Part shown: positions 13,180 to 25,017 of the stretch, piece by piece
Layout of the letters: each line of letters starts with the position of its first letter
Position numbering within the stretch: position 1 is the first letter of the stretch
Source: Bryum argenteum
Lineage: Eukaryota > Streptophyta > Bryopsida > Bryales > Bryaceae
Direction of reading: 5' to 3'
Assembly: GCA_037043015.1 (NCBI GenBank)
Contig: CM073326.1
Coordinates: forward strand, 19,104,345-19,168,344
Length of the DNA stretch: 64,000 nt
Translations under genes and position numbers: made by a program
Notes under the pieces: model-generated
What the model saw: the letters and a program-made list of their open reading frames with translations, nothing else
What the model was told of the DNA's origin: nothing
Databases searched by the model: none

Positions 13180-13712
13180 TGCTTCATTGGTATTCCTATA
13201 CGGTACTTGACTCATCAAACAAACAACAACTTCCGCATTGGTATTCCTCTACGGTACTTAACTTAAGTTATGATTTCTAAATACATTATCTCTTGAAGCA
13301 TCATCATTTAGACAAACATCAACACATATCACAAACAACAACTTCTGCATTGGTATTCCTATACGGTACTTGACTTAAGTGATAATTTCTAAATACATCA
13401 TCTCTTAAAGCATCATCATTTAGAAGAAGAAGAAGAAGAACACCAGACCCGTAAGGGTTGGCGTGAATAAAGTGTCCGTTCGACCTACCCTTGATGATAT
13501 GCCCACAGGACCTAACAACAATGGTCATCATTTAGACACCCATCAATTCCATCCAAACATCAACACATATCACAAACAACTTTTGCATCAGTATTCCCAT
13601 ATGGTACTTGACTCGAGTGATGATTTCTAAATACATTATCTCTTGAAGCATCATCATTAAGACACCCATCAATTCCATACAAACATCAACACATATTACA
13701 TACAACAACTTA
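13180..13712. repeat. Short satellite: tandem units of roughly 130-150 bp
   Basis: At least three full units and a partial one. Each has GCATTGGTATTCCTATACGG, TACTTGACT, GATTTCTAAATACATTATCTC, GAAGCATCATCATT and CAACACATATCACAAACAAC in the same order. One unit is interrupted by a SINE fragment at 13425-13524. No coding frame. Confidence 0.8.
13413..13536 (-). mobile_element. 5'-truncated SINE in the satellite, with 12-bp target duplication
   Basis: Body 13425-13524 (100 bp), flanked by TCATCATTTAGA at 13413-13424 and 13525-13536. On the minus strand it ends in a (TTC)n tail (13425-13440). It matches the 3' end of the SINE family and, still better, the LINE 3' end (TCCTGTGGGCAT against TCCTGTGGCCAT; GACACTTTATTCACGCCAA against GACACTGTATTTACGCCAA). 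It could therefore be a very short LINE copy instead of a truncated SINE. Confidence 0.82.
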
Positions 13713-13849
13713 CTTCATACTTAGAAATCACTTTCATATTACCTACACAAAAATTTCTCTTTGCTAATAATATAAAATCATAAAATAAAAATATCATATT
13801 CACTAATTATATTGCGGATTATTCAAGGAAATACAACACTTCGTCATCA

Positions 13850-16231
13850 CTCACAAATTCAAATGTTTGAAGGAGACATCGGAAGGGACCTCCACGGAAA
13901 GAGTCCGCACGCTCGTACCAGCCCGCACACGCGTTGCCAAGTTTGCACTTCGAGATTTGCAGATGCCACTCACTTTCTTGTGTTGGAATTTTTGCAGCAG
14001 AAACGAGAAAGTACAACAATCTCCTTTAATTTCTTCTTTTTCTGTGGAGTTTCGTCCAACCACGGCGAAGCTTCCTGGAATGTCGGGCGAGTCTGTCGAC
14101 ACAAGCTAGCGGGACCTCGAGAATCGCAATCTCCCCCAGATGCGGACCACGTAGGCTTCCATAGATTGTACAGACTTTAATCCCGGCTAACAGAAGCTAA
14201 CGCGCATTTTGAAAAATTCTTCTGCAATCGAGAAAGCGACGACAGAGAAACTGTCTGGCAAAGTAAAAGAATTGCAATTCTATGGTGAAGAGAATGCAGC
14301 AGCGTACGAAGCAAGCAAGAAGAATGGCAAGAATGTCGAGGCGGATGGCGTTGGACTTAGTCTGGAGGCGTTGTTAGAAAAGTACAGACACGGGGGGCAC
14401 GGTACTGAATCACACCTACCTCTACTTACTATTGTCGTTGACAATTCGCTTTTGTTACAAGCTGAGTATGCTTTCCGATATGCGAAAGCTTTGTGCACAC
14501 TCTTAAGCAAGAAGACGATTAAGTCAGTTCGTAATTCCCGGGCTACTATGTGACTAGGTCGGCGGAAGACAATGCTTCGAGAAAGACATATGCGGAGTTA
14601 CATTCAAATCGCGATGCTGGCTAGAGTTGACTAAGTCAATAAATTTGCACAGAAACTGCTTGGTCGGTTTCTTGAAACACGCGAGATCGATGTTTTCAAA
14701 ATTTCGTGTAGAGAGCTTTGGATCTCACATAAGTCAGTCTCGAGCTTGATGGGACGTAAGAATTCTTGTTGGGTATGCACATTCGGCGAACGACTTCTGG
14801 CTGTTCGTCGTACTCTACTCTCAGTCGAACGCGAGTAGCTTGCAAATGAAGTGAAGTGAAGGCGAAGTACTCAATATGAGCTTAGATTAGGCCTACAGGT
14901 AGCACGGAACAATTCAAGCAGGAATAATGACAAATGATCTGCATGCGAGCATCTGTATCGTGAAGCTTCCGCGTTACGCAGAGCTTTTGCCGTGTCGGTA
15001 GCTACTAAACCCGTTTTATCTGTCTACGGTTTCAGATGCTGGAATAGAAGACTGGTCCTTCGGGGATGATCGTGTATTAAGTGTTAAAGTCTGCGATTTG
15101 AAGATGCGATGAATGACTTTGGCAGTGTCTGCTGACGCGTAACACACAGTTTATTATTTCAAAATGTCTCTCTCTCGCCCTCCGACTGCAGAGTCTACTA
15201 CAGGCTGTACAGTGTAGCGTCTCCCTGCTTTTAGGGAGCTGTAATGACCAAAAATAGATTAGTAAGTTAGTGTCGGCAAACGCGCGTGGTGTTTCACCTT
15301 TTGTTTAACTGAACTGCAATTCACGATCATGAGCGTTGACAGACAGTTTTCCATTTACTTGCTAATGTACAGGACCTGTTCGTTAGAATTTGTTGCATCC
15401 GCTCCGAGTTCGAGATAGACGATCCCTGTGCTTCTCGAATACTTACGTGTTAAAAGTTCATTCCCGCCTCGAACACCAGGTGACAGAAATCAAGAGTGCA
15501 AACCGTGTCTGTATGAATAAGACACACACCATATTTATCGATTCCTCGTGCGAATCGAGGTGATCGGGGACGTCGCATACTTTTGTAAGTGTTGCTCTCC
15601 TTGTAGTCGGAACTTCTTCAGTCAATGCTTTCTAATTATCGATCTGAGCGCACTTTGCTGGAAATTTCCAGGCTTGCGGAACACGGAGGGCGAATGTGGA
15701 CTTCGTGATAACAATGTTCAACTTACTCCTAGAGAATTTCGTTTTGCAGGAGCATTGTGGGCAACAATCGATGATTTTCTCTCAGAACGCGCTTATTGCT
15801 GTTAGTGAAGAATCAGCCGACAGAAACAAGAACAGCTTCTGAGCCGGAGCTCGACAATCGAGAATACACCGTTAGAATTGTTCTCGACAATTATTGTCCT
15901 GCGGAGCCCGACATCGGCCGATTGACAGTAAGTATAACAATCATACCAGTACAGACATCCGGTAGCAACTTGCTTGATTGTCAAGGCACCTGATAAGCGG
16001 TAACCGGAGTCTTGCGTGGCACTCCCCGTGAGTACCATGTCGGTTGCTTCTTCTGGTGTCCGAAAAGTTCCGGTAGGTTTCTTCAAGTACAATTATAACT
16101 GAATCCTAAACCTAGATACGCAATTCTTTTCAGGTATATGAATTTTGTCCAGTGCCGGCGCTGAATTAAGGAAAGGCGACTGAACGACATCCGCACATGT
16201 GAACCAATACTATTTTTATCTCTCGTGTTTA
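13850..16231 (+). other. Gene-like leader region upstream of the GARP gene
   Basis: Base composition changes here from AT-rich repeat to more balanced, gene-like DNA. Open frames around 13860-14180 and 14209-14553 match nothing I recognise and start without a good ATG context. A donor-like site near 15928 (GACAGTAAGT) and an acceptor near 16231 (TGTTTAG) would place a spliced 5' leader ahead of the first GARP coding exon. It may be a long 5' UTR, a separate unrecognised gene, or both. Without transcripts I cannot decide. Confidence 0.35.
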
Positions 16232-16257
16232 GGTTTCGATTATTACATGCGCCGATC

Positions 16258-17450
16258 ATGATGGCCTGGCCAGGCTACAACGCAAGAAGGACAACTCGTC
16301 GCCCCACGCAGCATCAATACTCTGAGGAGCAAAGAAACAGAAATTCTACCACCACCGGAGAGAATTCTAGTTCATCCGTCGAAGACGTGCGTCTGAACCG
16401 TCCTCGAGTGAGACGTTACATGCGAACTAGTACAGAGAAGCGAGACTGGACAAGCGGTGACATTCATCAGCAGTTCGTGGTTGCCGTCGAACAACTTGGT
16501 GGCCCAAACAGTAAGTTTTCTACAGCATTTGATCACATCCTTTCGACTTCACACACGAAATTGCACATGGAAAAGCTTCATTTACTTAATTAGGTCTTTT
16601 GTGATACAGAAGCCACACCGAAGAAGATATTGAATCTTATGCCACGAAAGCCAGACGGACTTACACTCAGCCAAGTGAAGAGTCATCTTCAGGTATGTAG
16701 CACAATTCATGTGCGTTTCATTTTCTCTTCATTTATGTAAGATTGAGTTCAATCACAAATCACTTACAAACTTTGTGACTTTCTGCAGATGTATCGGAAA
16801 CCTGGAAGAGAGCCGTCAATGTCGAGTGAAGGAGTGATGGTGCGATCGGGTGAGTAAATCTTACAAACCTCACAAAATCTCTTGTAACGATTCATACCCT
16901 ATCGTTCTTGATTATCTATAACAATTTAGAACGATTCACGGAGCAGCACTGAAAACTTTAGGAAAATTCCCAACGTTCAATTCTTAATTTTACACCGGTG
17001 TCTGCAGATCATTGGCAGGCTCAGACATCGACACAATCGGATTCAGGTATGGCAGAAATGTTCGAGAAGCCGCTGATTGAAGGCGCGGAGGTGTTGATGA
17101 AGCTGAAGGAAGATTCAAAGCAAAGTTCCGAAAGGAGAAGCTCCCCAGGTAACCAACAGACACAGGAGATAGAAAGCATGGAGACGGAGAACGTTGAGTC
17201 AACTCGTATGATTGACAATGAATATGGAAGGGTCGAGGTAGATCAAGGTCAATGTTCCACCTTTCAGTCTGAATGGGGCTCGTTGTTGCGCGGTGAACCA
17301 AGCACCGGTTCTCTTGCTGGCAACAAGAGAAAAGGCGAGGAGAGCATCGAGCTGGAGCTCACTATGGCCACCAGATCTCATGGTCCCAACTTTAACTTCT
17401 CGACTCCATCAAATCAGGAGGAAGCTACACTCAGCCTCGCTCTCTCTTGA
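16258..17450 (+). CDS. GARP (G2-like, MYB-SHLQMYR) transcription factor with EAR-like motifs
   Basis: Nuclear DNA-binding regulator with a single GARP/MYB-like helix-turn-helix. Exons 16258-16510, 16610-16692, 16789-16849 and 17008-17450 sum to 840 nt, 279 aa. The domain spans about residues 62-115: EKRDWTSGDIHQQF, AVEQLGGPN, ATPKKILNLM, then LTLSQVKSHLQMYR across the second and third introns. SHLQMYR is typical of the KANADI/HHO/MOF1-like GARP groups. The recognition helix is atypical: an RKPDG segment stands where most relatives have a shorter VKG. The C-terminus has IELELTM and a terminal LSLALS, LxLxL-type EAR motifs that in this class usually recruit TOPLESS co-repressors, so a repressor role is likely but inferred. 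ATG at 16258 or 16261 is chosen because an acceptor precedes it. Confidence 0.85.
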
Positions 17451-18590
17451 TTCAGCCACTTGTAAACTTATTAGTCGAATCCGTTTCGGAGCTTTCGAGC
17501 TTTTTGGCTCAAGCGAATTCGGAGCTCTCGAGGCATTTTACAGTTCGGGGTACAGACAGAGCCCCAGGTACAGACATTTCACAGATCTGCCCAGAGATCT
17601 ACAGATTTTGTAATATTGAGGTCCCACATTCTTTTTCCCATTGAGGGGGTTTAGATCAGGGATTAGAATTGTATAGTGAATCCATACACCGGTTCAAACC
17701 CCTAATGTCGTAAGGCCTCAAAACAGCCCTTGGTCATTGGTGTAAATTTTCAACTTTTGAGGAAATTTTGAGTATGTAACGGTAGTGTCTAGTACATGTG
17801 TGAGTGTCTGAAATCCAAGTTTTGAATTCTTCACCGTTGTGAGATTGTAATGTTCATAAGTTGATGAAAAGTTTTTCTTCTGTAATTGTAAAATGGGTTT
17901 GAAGTGTTTTATGAGCCAAAAGAAACCAATTTCAAGAGTATATTAGAATTGAGGCTCTTCAAATCCTTGTTCATGAGGGAGTTATGATCACGGCTATATA
18001 ATTTTTTTACCCTTACTGGACCTATGCCACTTGTAGAAATGCTTGATTATTGACATGGAGGTATATTGATATGCAAATACAAATGCTCGTCTTCGACAAT
18101 AGAAGAGTCATGTACAATGTGCAAAATGTTTTTAACTTCATACGATCTCATCTATGTTTAGTATTCGAGAGCTTGATTAGAGTCAAATTGACCCTGTTAG
18201 GGCTCATTTCGATATTAGGGTTTAATTTAGTGTGTGGAAATCATTGGAGGAGCTTTTGGTATCGCTTATTTTGTGATATGTAATGGTTGTCTGAACGTTT
18301 AGTGACAATTCGTTTTCTTATTCGCTAGTTGAAAACTCAAAAATATGTAAACAATATTAATAATATTGTATAAGAAAGTATTAGTGGGTTTGTGATAGAA
18401 TTACAAACCATGCTTGAGAAGACTACTACTTTTGGACATTTAGGAATGAATATCGAATCATGTATTTGTCTCAAAATAGGACAATGGACAAAATATGACA
18501 TATATCTTGTGCACTTCATCTCTTTGTGGTCTACATATTTTCGTGATTCTTGTGCCATATGGTGACATGAATACAATTTAAAAGTTTTTT
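17451..18590. repeat. GARP 3' flank and Y dispersed repeat copy
   Basis: After the stop comes presumably 3' UTR (to about 17640). From about 17700 to 18250 the sequence aligns with 61050-61420 and partly 36690-36900. Shared blocks are GAGTATGTAACGGTAG/GAAGTATGTAACTGTAG, CTCTTCAAATCCTTGTTCAT, TTTACCCTTACTGGACCTAT and ATTGACATGGAGGTATATTG-like sequence. The repeat is noncoding and unclassified. Confidence 0.5.
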
Positions 18591-18596
18591 ACTTAT

Positions 18597-18760
18597 GGAC
18601 GTTTTACATGGGGCGTCAAAGTGTACATAGAAAAGAGACGGAAAATCCTCTCAATGTGATTGGTTTATTTTTAAACTACAAGAAATTTATCAATCACATT
18701 AAGAGGATTTCCCCTTTTTCAGGCCCCATGTACGGCTTGACTCCTCATGTAAAGCGTTCC
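18597..18760. mobile_element. Foldback MITE, about 164 bp
   Basis: The two halves are long imperfect inverted repeats. The left arm reads GGACGTTTTACATGGGG.. to ..AATCCTCTCAATGTGATTGG; the right arm in reverse complement reads GGAACGCTTTACATGAGG.. to ..AATCCTCTTAATGTGATTGA. The spacer is about 25 bp. I see no convincing target duplication, so the superfamily is open. Confidence 0.7.
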
Positions 18761-19191
18761 TTAGATTGAGAAATAATTAAATGTCATTAAAATTAAAGAT
18801 CTACATGTCATTGGGAAAATATAAAAATGTTACAAGTTTTGTTTTACGCATACATGTAGTACAACTATTTTCCAGATCATTAATGATCATATTCAAGAGG
18901 TTAGACGATACTTATCATTCAAAATTTAATTTTTTTGCATAGATTTTTACATTTGTGTCCCTAATAAGAATGTTATTATTGTATGTAAATAGGTGGTACA
19001 TCACTTACTACGAACGGTATTGTTTTATTTTCACCATAGAAATAAAGTGTTTTCTTGGAAAAAGAATTCCTAATCAACTTGCCAATTGATTTTAGAAATA
19101 GCTCTTTGTTGGACTGCTATTAGCTTGCGGACGTGGTATTTAGTTTGTATGTATGTCCTTCAGACAGAACCACACAAGCAGAGGTAGCATT
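18761..19191. other. AT-rich intergenic stretch
   Basis: AT-rich sequence between the foldback MITE and the LINE. I see no gene, repeat or structured element in it. Confidence 0.5.
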
Positions 19192-21660
19192 TATAAACAC
19201 ACATAGACTTTGGTCTTGAAGCCTTCTCCCTAAAAAAATGCCTATCTCAAATGCATAGGGGACCAACTAATAAATGCGCTCAATGACAAAGGCAAACTAG
19301 GCCCAATCTACCAAGGTCTTATCCAGCACATCCTTGCAAAATTTGGTGGATCCAAAGAAATTCCCCGAATAAAATTCAATGACTGCACCCACTCCCCAAT
19401 CACAAGGACACTCTTTATACTCAAAGAAGCAGGCGGGATCCACCTACAAAGTACACTGGACAACTTCCAACTCAACGCCACTGAACTAGAAACACAATGG
19501 ATGTCTCAAGCAACAACCCTACTGCCTCACCTTAACCCCAAACTATCCATCAAACTCCTACATAAATTACTAAAACACAAAATATACAAAATAAAACACC
19601 TCACATTACCAAACGGAACCACCCTCATGTCGCCTATAGATTTCAGAAAATATTATAGGAACCTTACAAAATTAGAAAGAAGCGCCCTAAACCTCGCCCA
19701 ACAACTCTTTTGTCAGAAAAGTTGTACTCCTGTCTGTTCGCACCCATGCAACACACCCACCAACCCATCTTCTCATCAATAAATATATTTCACAAAACCA
19801 TGAAATACCCCCCCCCCTCCTCCACATCCCCACCCCTAACACACCCTAACCTCACACCAATGTCGCCAACAAGACCCCCACCCAAAGAAATCATCAAAGA
19901 CCCGATTACGTTCCCCATACACCACATCTCTGCCCATAAACTAACCACCAAAAAAGACAAATACAACATAACACACTCCTCTAATTTATACATATGTCAT
20001 TGGGAAATCCATAACCACCCTGCATACCACACATGGTTATCCCCTAGAATACTATTCCCCAGAAACCTTCCAACAATCATAAGACATAATCTCAACTTAT
20101 TATTTGACTATTACACACACCAACAACACACATTATATAAACACATCATTATTACATGTTTTACACCACCTCAAGTAAAAGACACCCGTTTCATCCCACT
20201 ACCTACACACATACCTCTCCTAAATATCCACCTCCAAGACTGCAACCCGGATAAAGATATCCTCACAAACTCTCACACCATAAAAGTCGTGAATGAAACA
20301 ACGCATCTATATGACAAAACAGGACATTTCCTCATCACCATCCCCACCTCCAGACTTACATGGCTATGGATGCAATACCACGCATGTCTTAACAACAACC
20401 TCGGACTTACCCCTCCCAACCAATCATTTGAAACTGAAATCATTCTGCTATACAAAAGATACAAACACACTCTCTCCAAGAGTAATCCCAAAACAACAAA
20501 CCATCACATGCTCCCCACTGCTTTAATTGACACACTTATCGAAACATTCCAAATTACACACACCTACCTCTCCTCCCCAGATACATGCCCAATACAAATC
20601 AAAAAATACTACTCCATCTTCCCCCGAGATAGAATATTTGGCTCCAATGGTCTAGCTTTCCAATATAAATGGCAAGGTATTGGCTACGCCCATCTCCAGA
20701 ACGAATAAACTGCACAACAAACCATACATTGGGCTAGATTAGCCGCACAAAAAAACCCAAATGCCACAACCATCGTTGTCATGCCTGACAAACAATGGTT
20801 CCACAACCCAACTCCATATTCCACTGAGTTCCCAGACACACACATTTTGCTACACTTTGTTGCCGACACAATAACATACGAAGAACCCACCATACCCGCT
20901 AATCACACTAAACCCCGCACCGAACCCAACACGCTCTCAATCCTTTGCATTCACCATCTATACCATCACCATCACCCACAATACCAGATTCAAGAAATTC
21001 CCCCTACTCCTGAAAACACCATAGTCAACAAAAACAAAAATTGGTCTAAAACATTAGATCCTCCAATCGATACACCTACTTTGTCAAACACACCACCATT
21101 ACCGCAATACAACTGACTCCACCCCATCAAATTCCCGCCACAATATAGTTACTACACAGACGGCTCGTTTATACCCCCCCCAAGAAACAGCGCCGGGCCA
21201 ATGGAGACCTGAAACAACTGGTTATGGTATTTACAACCCGACCAAAACAGAGATACAAATCTCCAAAAGACTACCAGGCCTCCAAACAATATTTAGAGCG
21301 GAGCTAATCGCCATATACAAAACACTCAAAATTATCACAACGAAATATAACAACGAGCCGGCATATATCTTTACTGACTGCATAAATTGCCTATACGTAC
21401 TACAAACACAACTTACACACCCCACGTTACAAAATAATCATCCAGACCAAAATACTCTCATTGCAATCACCAACCTGCTAAAACTACGTACACAACCCAC
21501 CACATTCCACAAAGTACAAGCCCACGTCAACATCGCTGGAAATGAAAAAGCAGACAAACTGGCGAAAACATGAAACAATAAAACCTACAAATTTGCCACC
21601 CCGTTTTTCTTCCAAAAAGATATATGGCCTGGACCACAGCACAGGCTCGATAAAGGCCCA

Positions 21661-22503
21661 GTGAGATGTCTTGCCACATACCTCACCAAATATGACCGCG
21701 ACAATAATCTCACCCTCCTCGCACAGAACTTCCCTAACATAAATAAATGGACCTCAAACCCAAACATTCACGCTGAATCCTCAAATGCCTTCTGGAATAA
21801 CCCAAATATCACGGATTCCCAAATAACTAGTATACTAAAATTTTGCACAGGACAATACATGGGACATGCACGCAAACAACTATTCTTTGGACGCACTAGG
21901 TTCCCGTCAAACACATGTCCTATCTGCAACTCCACAAATGCAGACACATGGTTACATGTACTACTCAAATGCCCCCAACCAAACATACACGCACTTAGAA
22001 TTACCAGACATAATCTCGCAGCTAAATCCATCAAACAACTCATCCTCTCTAATACCAAATCAAGATGCTACACACTTATAAATGCAAGAAAACAACTAAA
22101 TGAACCCCCCGATAACACAGTACCGAGCTGGCTCCTTCCTTGCACCTGCAACACACGCCGATGCCAATGCAATGCAAGATTTAAACCAGATATACTCTGC
22201 GCAATAGGCCTGCCACACCAAGGCACACCCCCACAACACCCCAATGACAACGTTATCATCCAATACATTGAATTCACATATTGTAACGACAGATTCCCGC
22301 AAGAAACCATTTCAAATAAAACCAACAAGTATCAATCTCTACTAGACTCAATAGCTGCTCGCGGATGGAAAGTTAACCCGCTCATAGTCATAACTGCAGG
22401 CGCTAGAGGCACCACTCACATACCGTCCATGACTGCTCTAGAAACTACATTTAAACTCACCAAACAACCAATCTATACCACATTCAAATCATCAACACTA
22501 TAG
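21661..22503 (+). pseudogene. LINE C-terminal fragment with zinc-knuckle-like motif
   Basis: Last open stretch of the LINE, 280 codons. It contains CPICNSTNADTWLHVLLKC, a C-x2-C-x9-H-x4-C arrangement like the zf-RVT module at the end of RNase H-bearing plant LINEs. A second Cys-rich patch, CTCNTRRCQC, follows about 60 residues later. It continues the frame of the RNase H domain upstream but is cut off from it by a stop at 21571. Confidence 0.75.
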
Positions 22504-22569
22504 CCATACAATACGCCGCTCTAATCCTCCTACACAAAAGGAAGCTAGAGAACCACCAACCTCTCCCTG

Positions 22570-22890
22570 CCAACCCAACCTGAGAAGAAGAAAAAGAGGG
22601 GCGGAGGTAGTCGTACAAACCACTGATGTTCGCAGCGCACTGCTTGTCTGAGATTAAGGATAGGGGCCAGATGATTGATAATACTTTCCTGCCATATAAA
22701 CTCACAGTCACCCCAAGCCATACGTACTGCTCCAATGAGCCCGACAGGATTCGAACCCGGACCAGCACAACTACAAATGTCCCACATATCAATCACCTTA
22801 GGACTGCATGGCTTGGTAACCACGGAACCACTCATATCCCACTTAAAACACCAATGTTTCCGCCACACAACACATACAAACTGCCCTATG
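22570..22890 (-). mobile_element. Possible SINE or tRNA-like insertion in the LINE 3' UTR
   Basis: On the minus strand a perfect B box GGTTCGAATCC (22747-22757) follows an A-box-like GTGGTTACCAAGCC (about 22810-22825). On the plus-strand side a GAGAAGAAGAAAAAG run (about 22582-22596) would be its pyrimidine tail. No clean target duplication is found, so it may be part of the LINE's own 3' UTR. Confidence 0.4.
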
Positions 22891-23087
22891 TAGGTTAACT
22901 CTAGTTTAGCCTAGCTTCTGCCTTAAGTGGTGTTTAGTGTCTATTCCCGAGAGGGGTGAGTAGTTTTGTTCCTTTACCTCTTTGTCCTGTGGCCATCGAG
23001 GTAATGACATTATGAACAGACACTGTATTTACGCCAATCTTCAAACGAAGGTTGGAGTTCTTATATATATATATATATATAAACACA

Positions 23088-24900
23088 AGTGCCTCTTTAT
23101 AGCAAATGAAATCATACAAAAAACATTAGTATTCTATGTGGTAGAATTTTAAACCAACGAGTAAAGGTTTAACTTCACGTAACGTGTTTCGCTAGAAAGA
23201 CACCCCCTTCTAATCCCTTATCTCCTCCGCTCCTGGGGTCTCCCTTTGTCCCTTAGTCTCCCCCTGTCTCCTTGTCTCCCCTTGTCCAAAGGTCAACGTT
23301 TGGTCCTCTCTTTAAGTCACCAAATAACCATTTAGCACATCTCATGACTTTTTATTCTATCATGTCAATACAAGTGAAGGCATCCAATTTGGCGGGAACA
23401 AAATAGTCAATTATAAAGTTATTTTTTGAAAAAAGAGAAGAAAAAAAAAAAAAAAAATTAAACTCATCTCCCATTCCTCTCTATAAGATTGCCTATTGCC
23501 GTTGGCATCTATGGTCATGTCCCATACAACGTGGTAATTGTATTCTATTATCAATATCCTAAACAAGTCAAGGACCCTGCACCATATGGCAAAGGAGTTA
23601 TGAAGAATAAAAAATTTATAAGTAGTCATTTCGAATTAATAATCCGCTTTCAAAAATTCTCATTCATAAAATGTCACTCATTCCTCTATGGTGTTTATCA
23701 TGAATCGTGTGGCCATTTGTACTTATGGCCATCCGCCTTACTACCACCATGGAAATTATATTAATTATTATTATATATATAGAAAGAATAAAGATATTTA
23801 GGAGTATTAGTGTCTCTTTTTTTAACACTACCCTGAAAGATATCTTAACAAAAATATATTAAGGACACAAATTCCAAAATTCAAATTATCAATGGTAAAA
23901 TTTGAGCTTGTATTCTTAACAACGATGTAAATGTTTTTGGTGTGAAACGAGTAGCCTATCATGTGTCTTGTAAGTCTAAAGGGCATCACAAATAAGTACA
24001 ACATTAACAACCATGAACAACATAAATTGCATGATGTCTAATGAATGATTAAAGATGGAATGCAAATGATATTTTAAATAACATTGAATACATTTTATGT
24101 ATTTATAGGAAGCAGTTTGTTTGTTTTGTTTGTGAAGGTTTGATCTTGGAGACTAAAGGTCAAATGGGGTGGAGAGAGGTGTGGTTCAAAGCGAGATCTC
24201 GAGGTGCGGGGAACGATTGGATTGCACGAAAAACCTACAAATTTACTAGAAATCACCAAAACTATCTGATTTTACGTAGAGTAGAGAAACAAGAGACAAA
24301 CAACGGCACAAAAACCACATCGTTTTGAGAAAAGTACTAGAAAATATGGAAATTTGAATTTATAAAATCTACTTCCATAATAAAATATTGTACGGCGATC
24401 CTTCCTACCCACCAACGTACCAACCTACCTACCTACCTTCTTTTAAGTTTTTTTGATTCATGTAATAAAATAATTTAAAAAAAAAACACGGACATATTTA
24501 AAAATAATAAACAAAATGTGAGAAAATGGTAGGCACGGGACAATTCTATAAAAGTACCATATAAAGAGCTTCCATGTCGGGACAACGGGTACATTGCTGG
24601 TAAATCAATAAATGGATTTATCATATTAGAATTGATGTTAAAATATTTGAAAATTTCCAAAGTTTATTTCAGTATCACTCTTTCTACACTTTAGTTTTGA
24701 AGCTAATCTAAAATTGACTTGAATTTACTTTAAATTTACTTTAATTTAATTCAACTATATTTAAATTTTATTTTACAATTACAGAAATAAGGAAATTGAA
24801 AGCGAAGTTAATCAATTGTAAATAAAAGGCATAGAACCAAATGGTAGACGATAATTTCTAGATTTTTAGTTTAGTAACAAATAGTGGCGGGTAGGGCAGC
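23088..24900. other. AT-rich intergenic region
   Basis: No supported gene. It contains a pyrimidine-rich stretch with repeated GTCTCC/CCTTGTC words at 23205-23290, a purine/A run at 23433-23458, and a short CTACCTAC run near 24420-24440. Confidence 0.5.
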
Positions 24901-25017
24901 CTGCCGCTCGACTTGCTGCTGAGCTTTTGTAGAGCGTTTCTTCTCCAGCCTCATGCCTTCTTCAGGTTCATCGCACCCTCCAGCTGACGACATTTCTCGC
25001 CGCCGGAAATAGGCGCG

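Larger units (their letters stand above)
19192..23087 (+). mobile_element. 5'-truncated LINE with RNase H domain, candidate 10-bp target duplication, decayed
   Basis: Non-LTR retrotransposon remnant, body 19202-23077, between TATAAACACA at 19192-19201 and 23078-23087. The right repeat overlaps the end of the (TA)n tail, so part of the match could be chance. The reverse-transcriptase palm is missing; reading begins about 19234 in what looks like the thumb region (KCIGDQLINALND). An unassigned domain lies at 19710-21116. An RNase H domain follows at about 21140-21575 with the four expected acidic positions (YYTDGS, RAEL, FTDC, NEKAD). A zinc-knuckle-like CPIC..H..C lies near 21915-21975, and the last frame stops at 22503. 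The 3' UTR ends GGTTGGAGTTC plus (TA)n. It is not active: in-frame stops at 20706, 21114 and 21571 and a frame change in the C run near 21174-21180. The coding strand is strikingly G-poor. Confidence 0.85.

Noticed and set aside
14209-14553. Frame of 114 codons with a KSKLSGKVKE-like start
   Set aside because: No ATG start, no recognised domain; kept only as part of the leader region.
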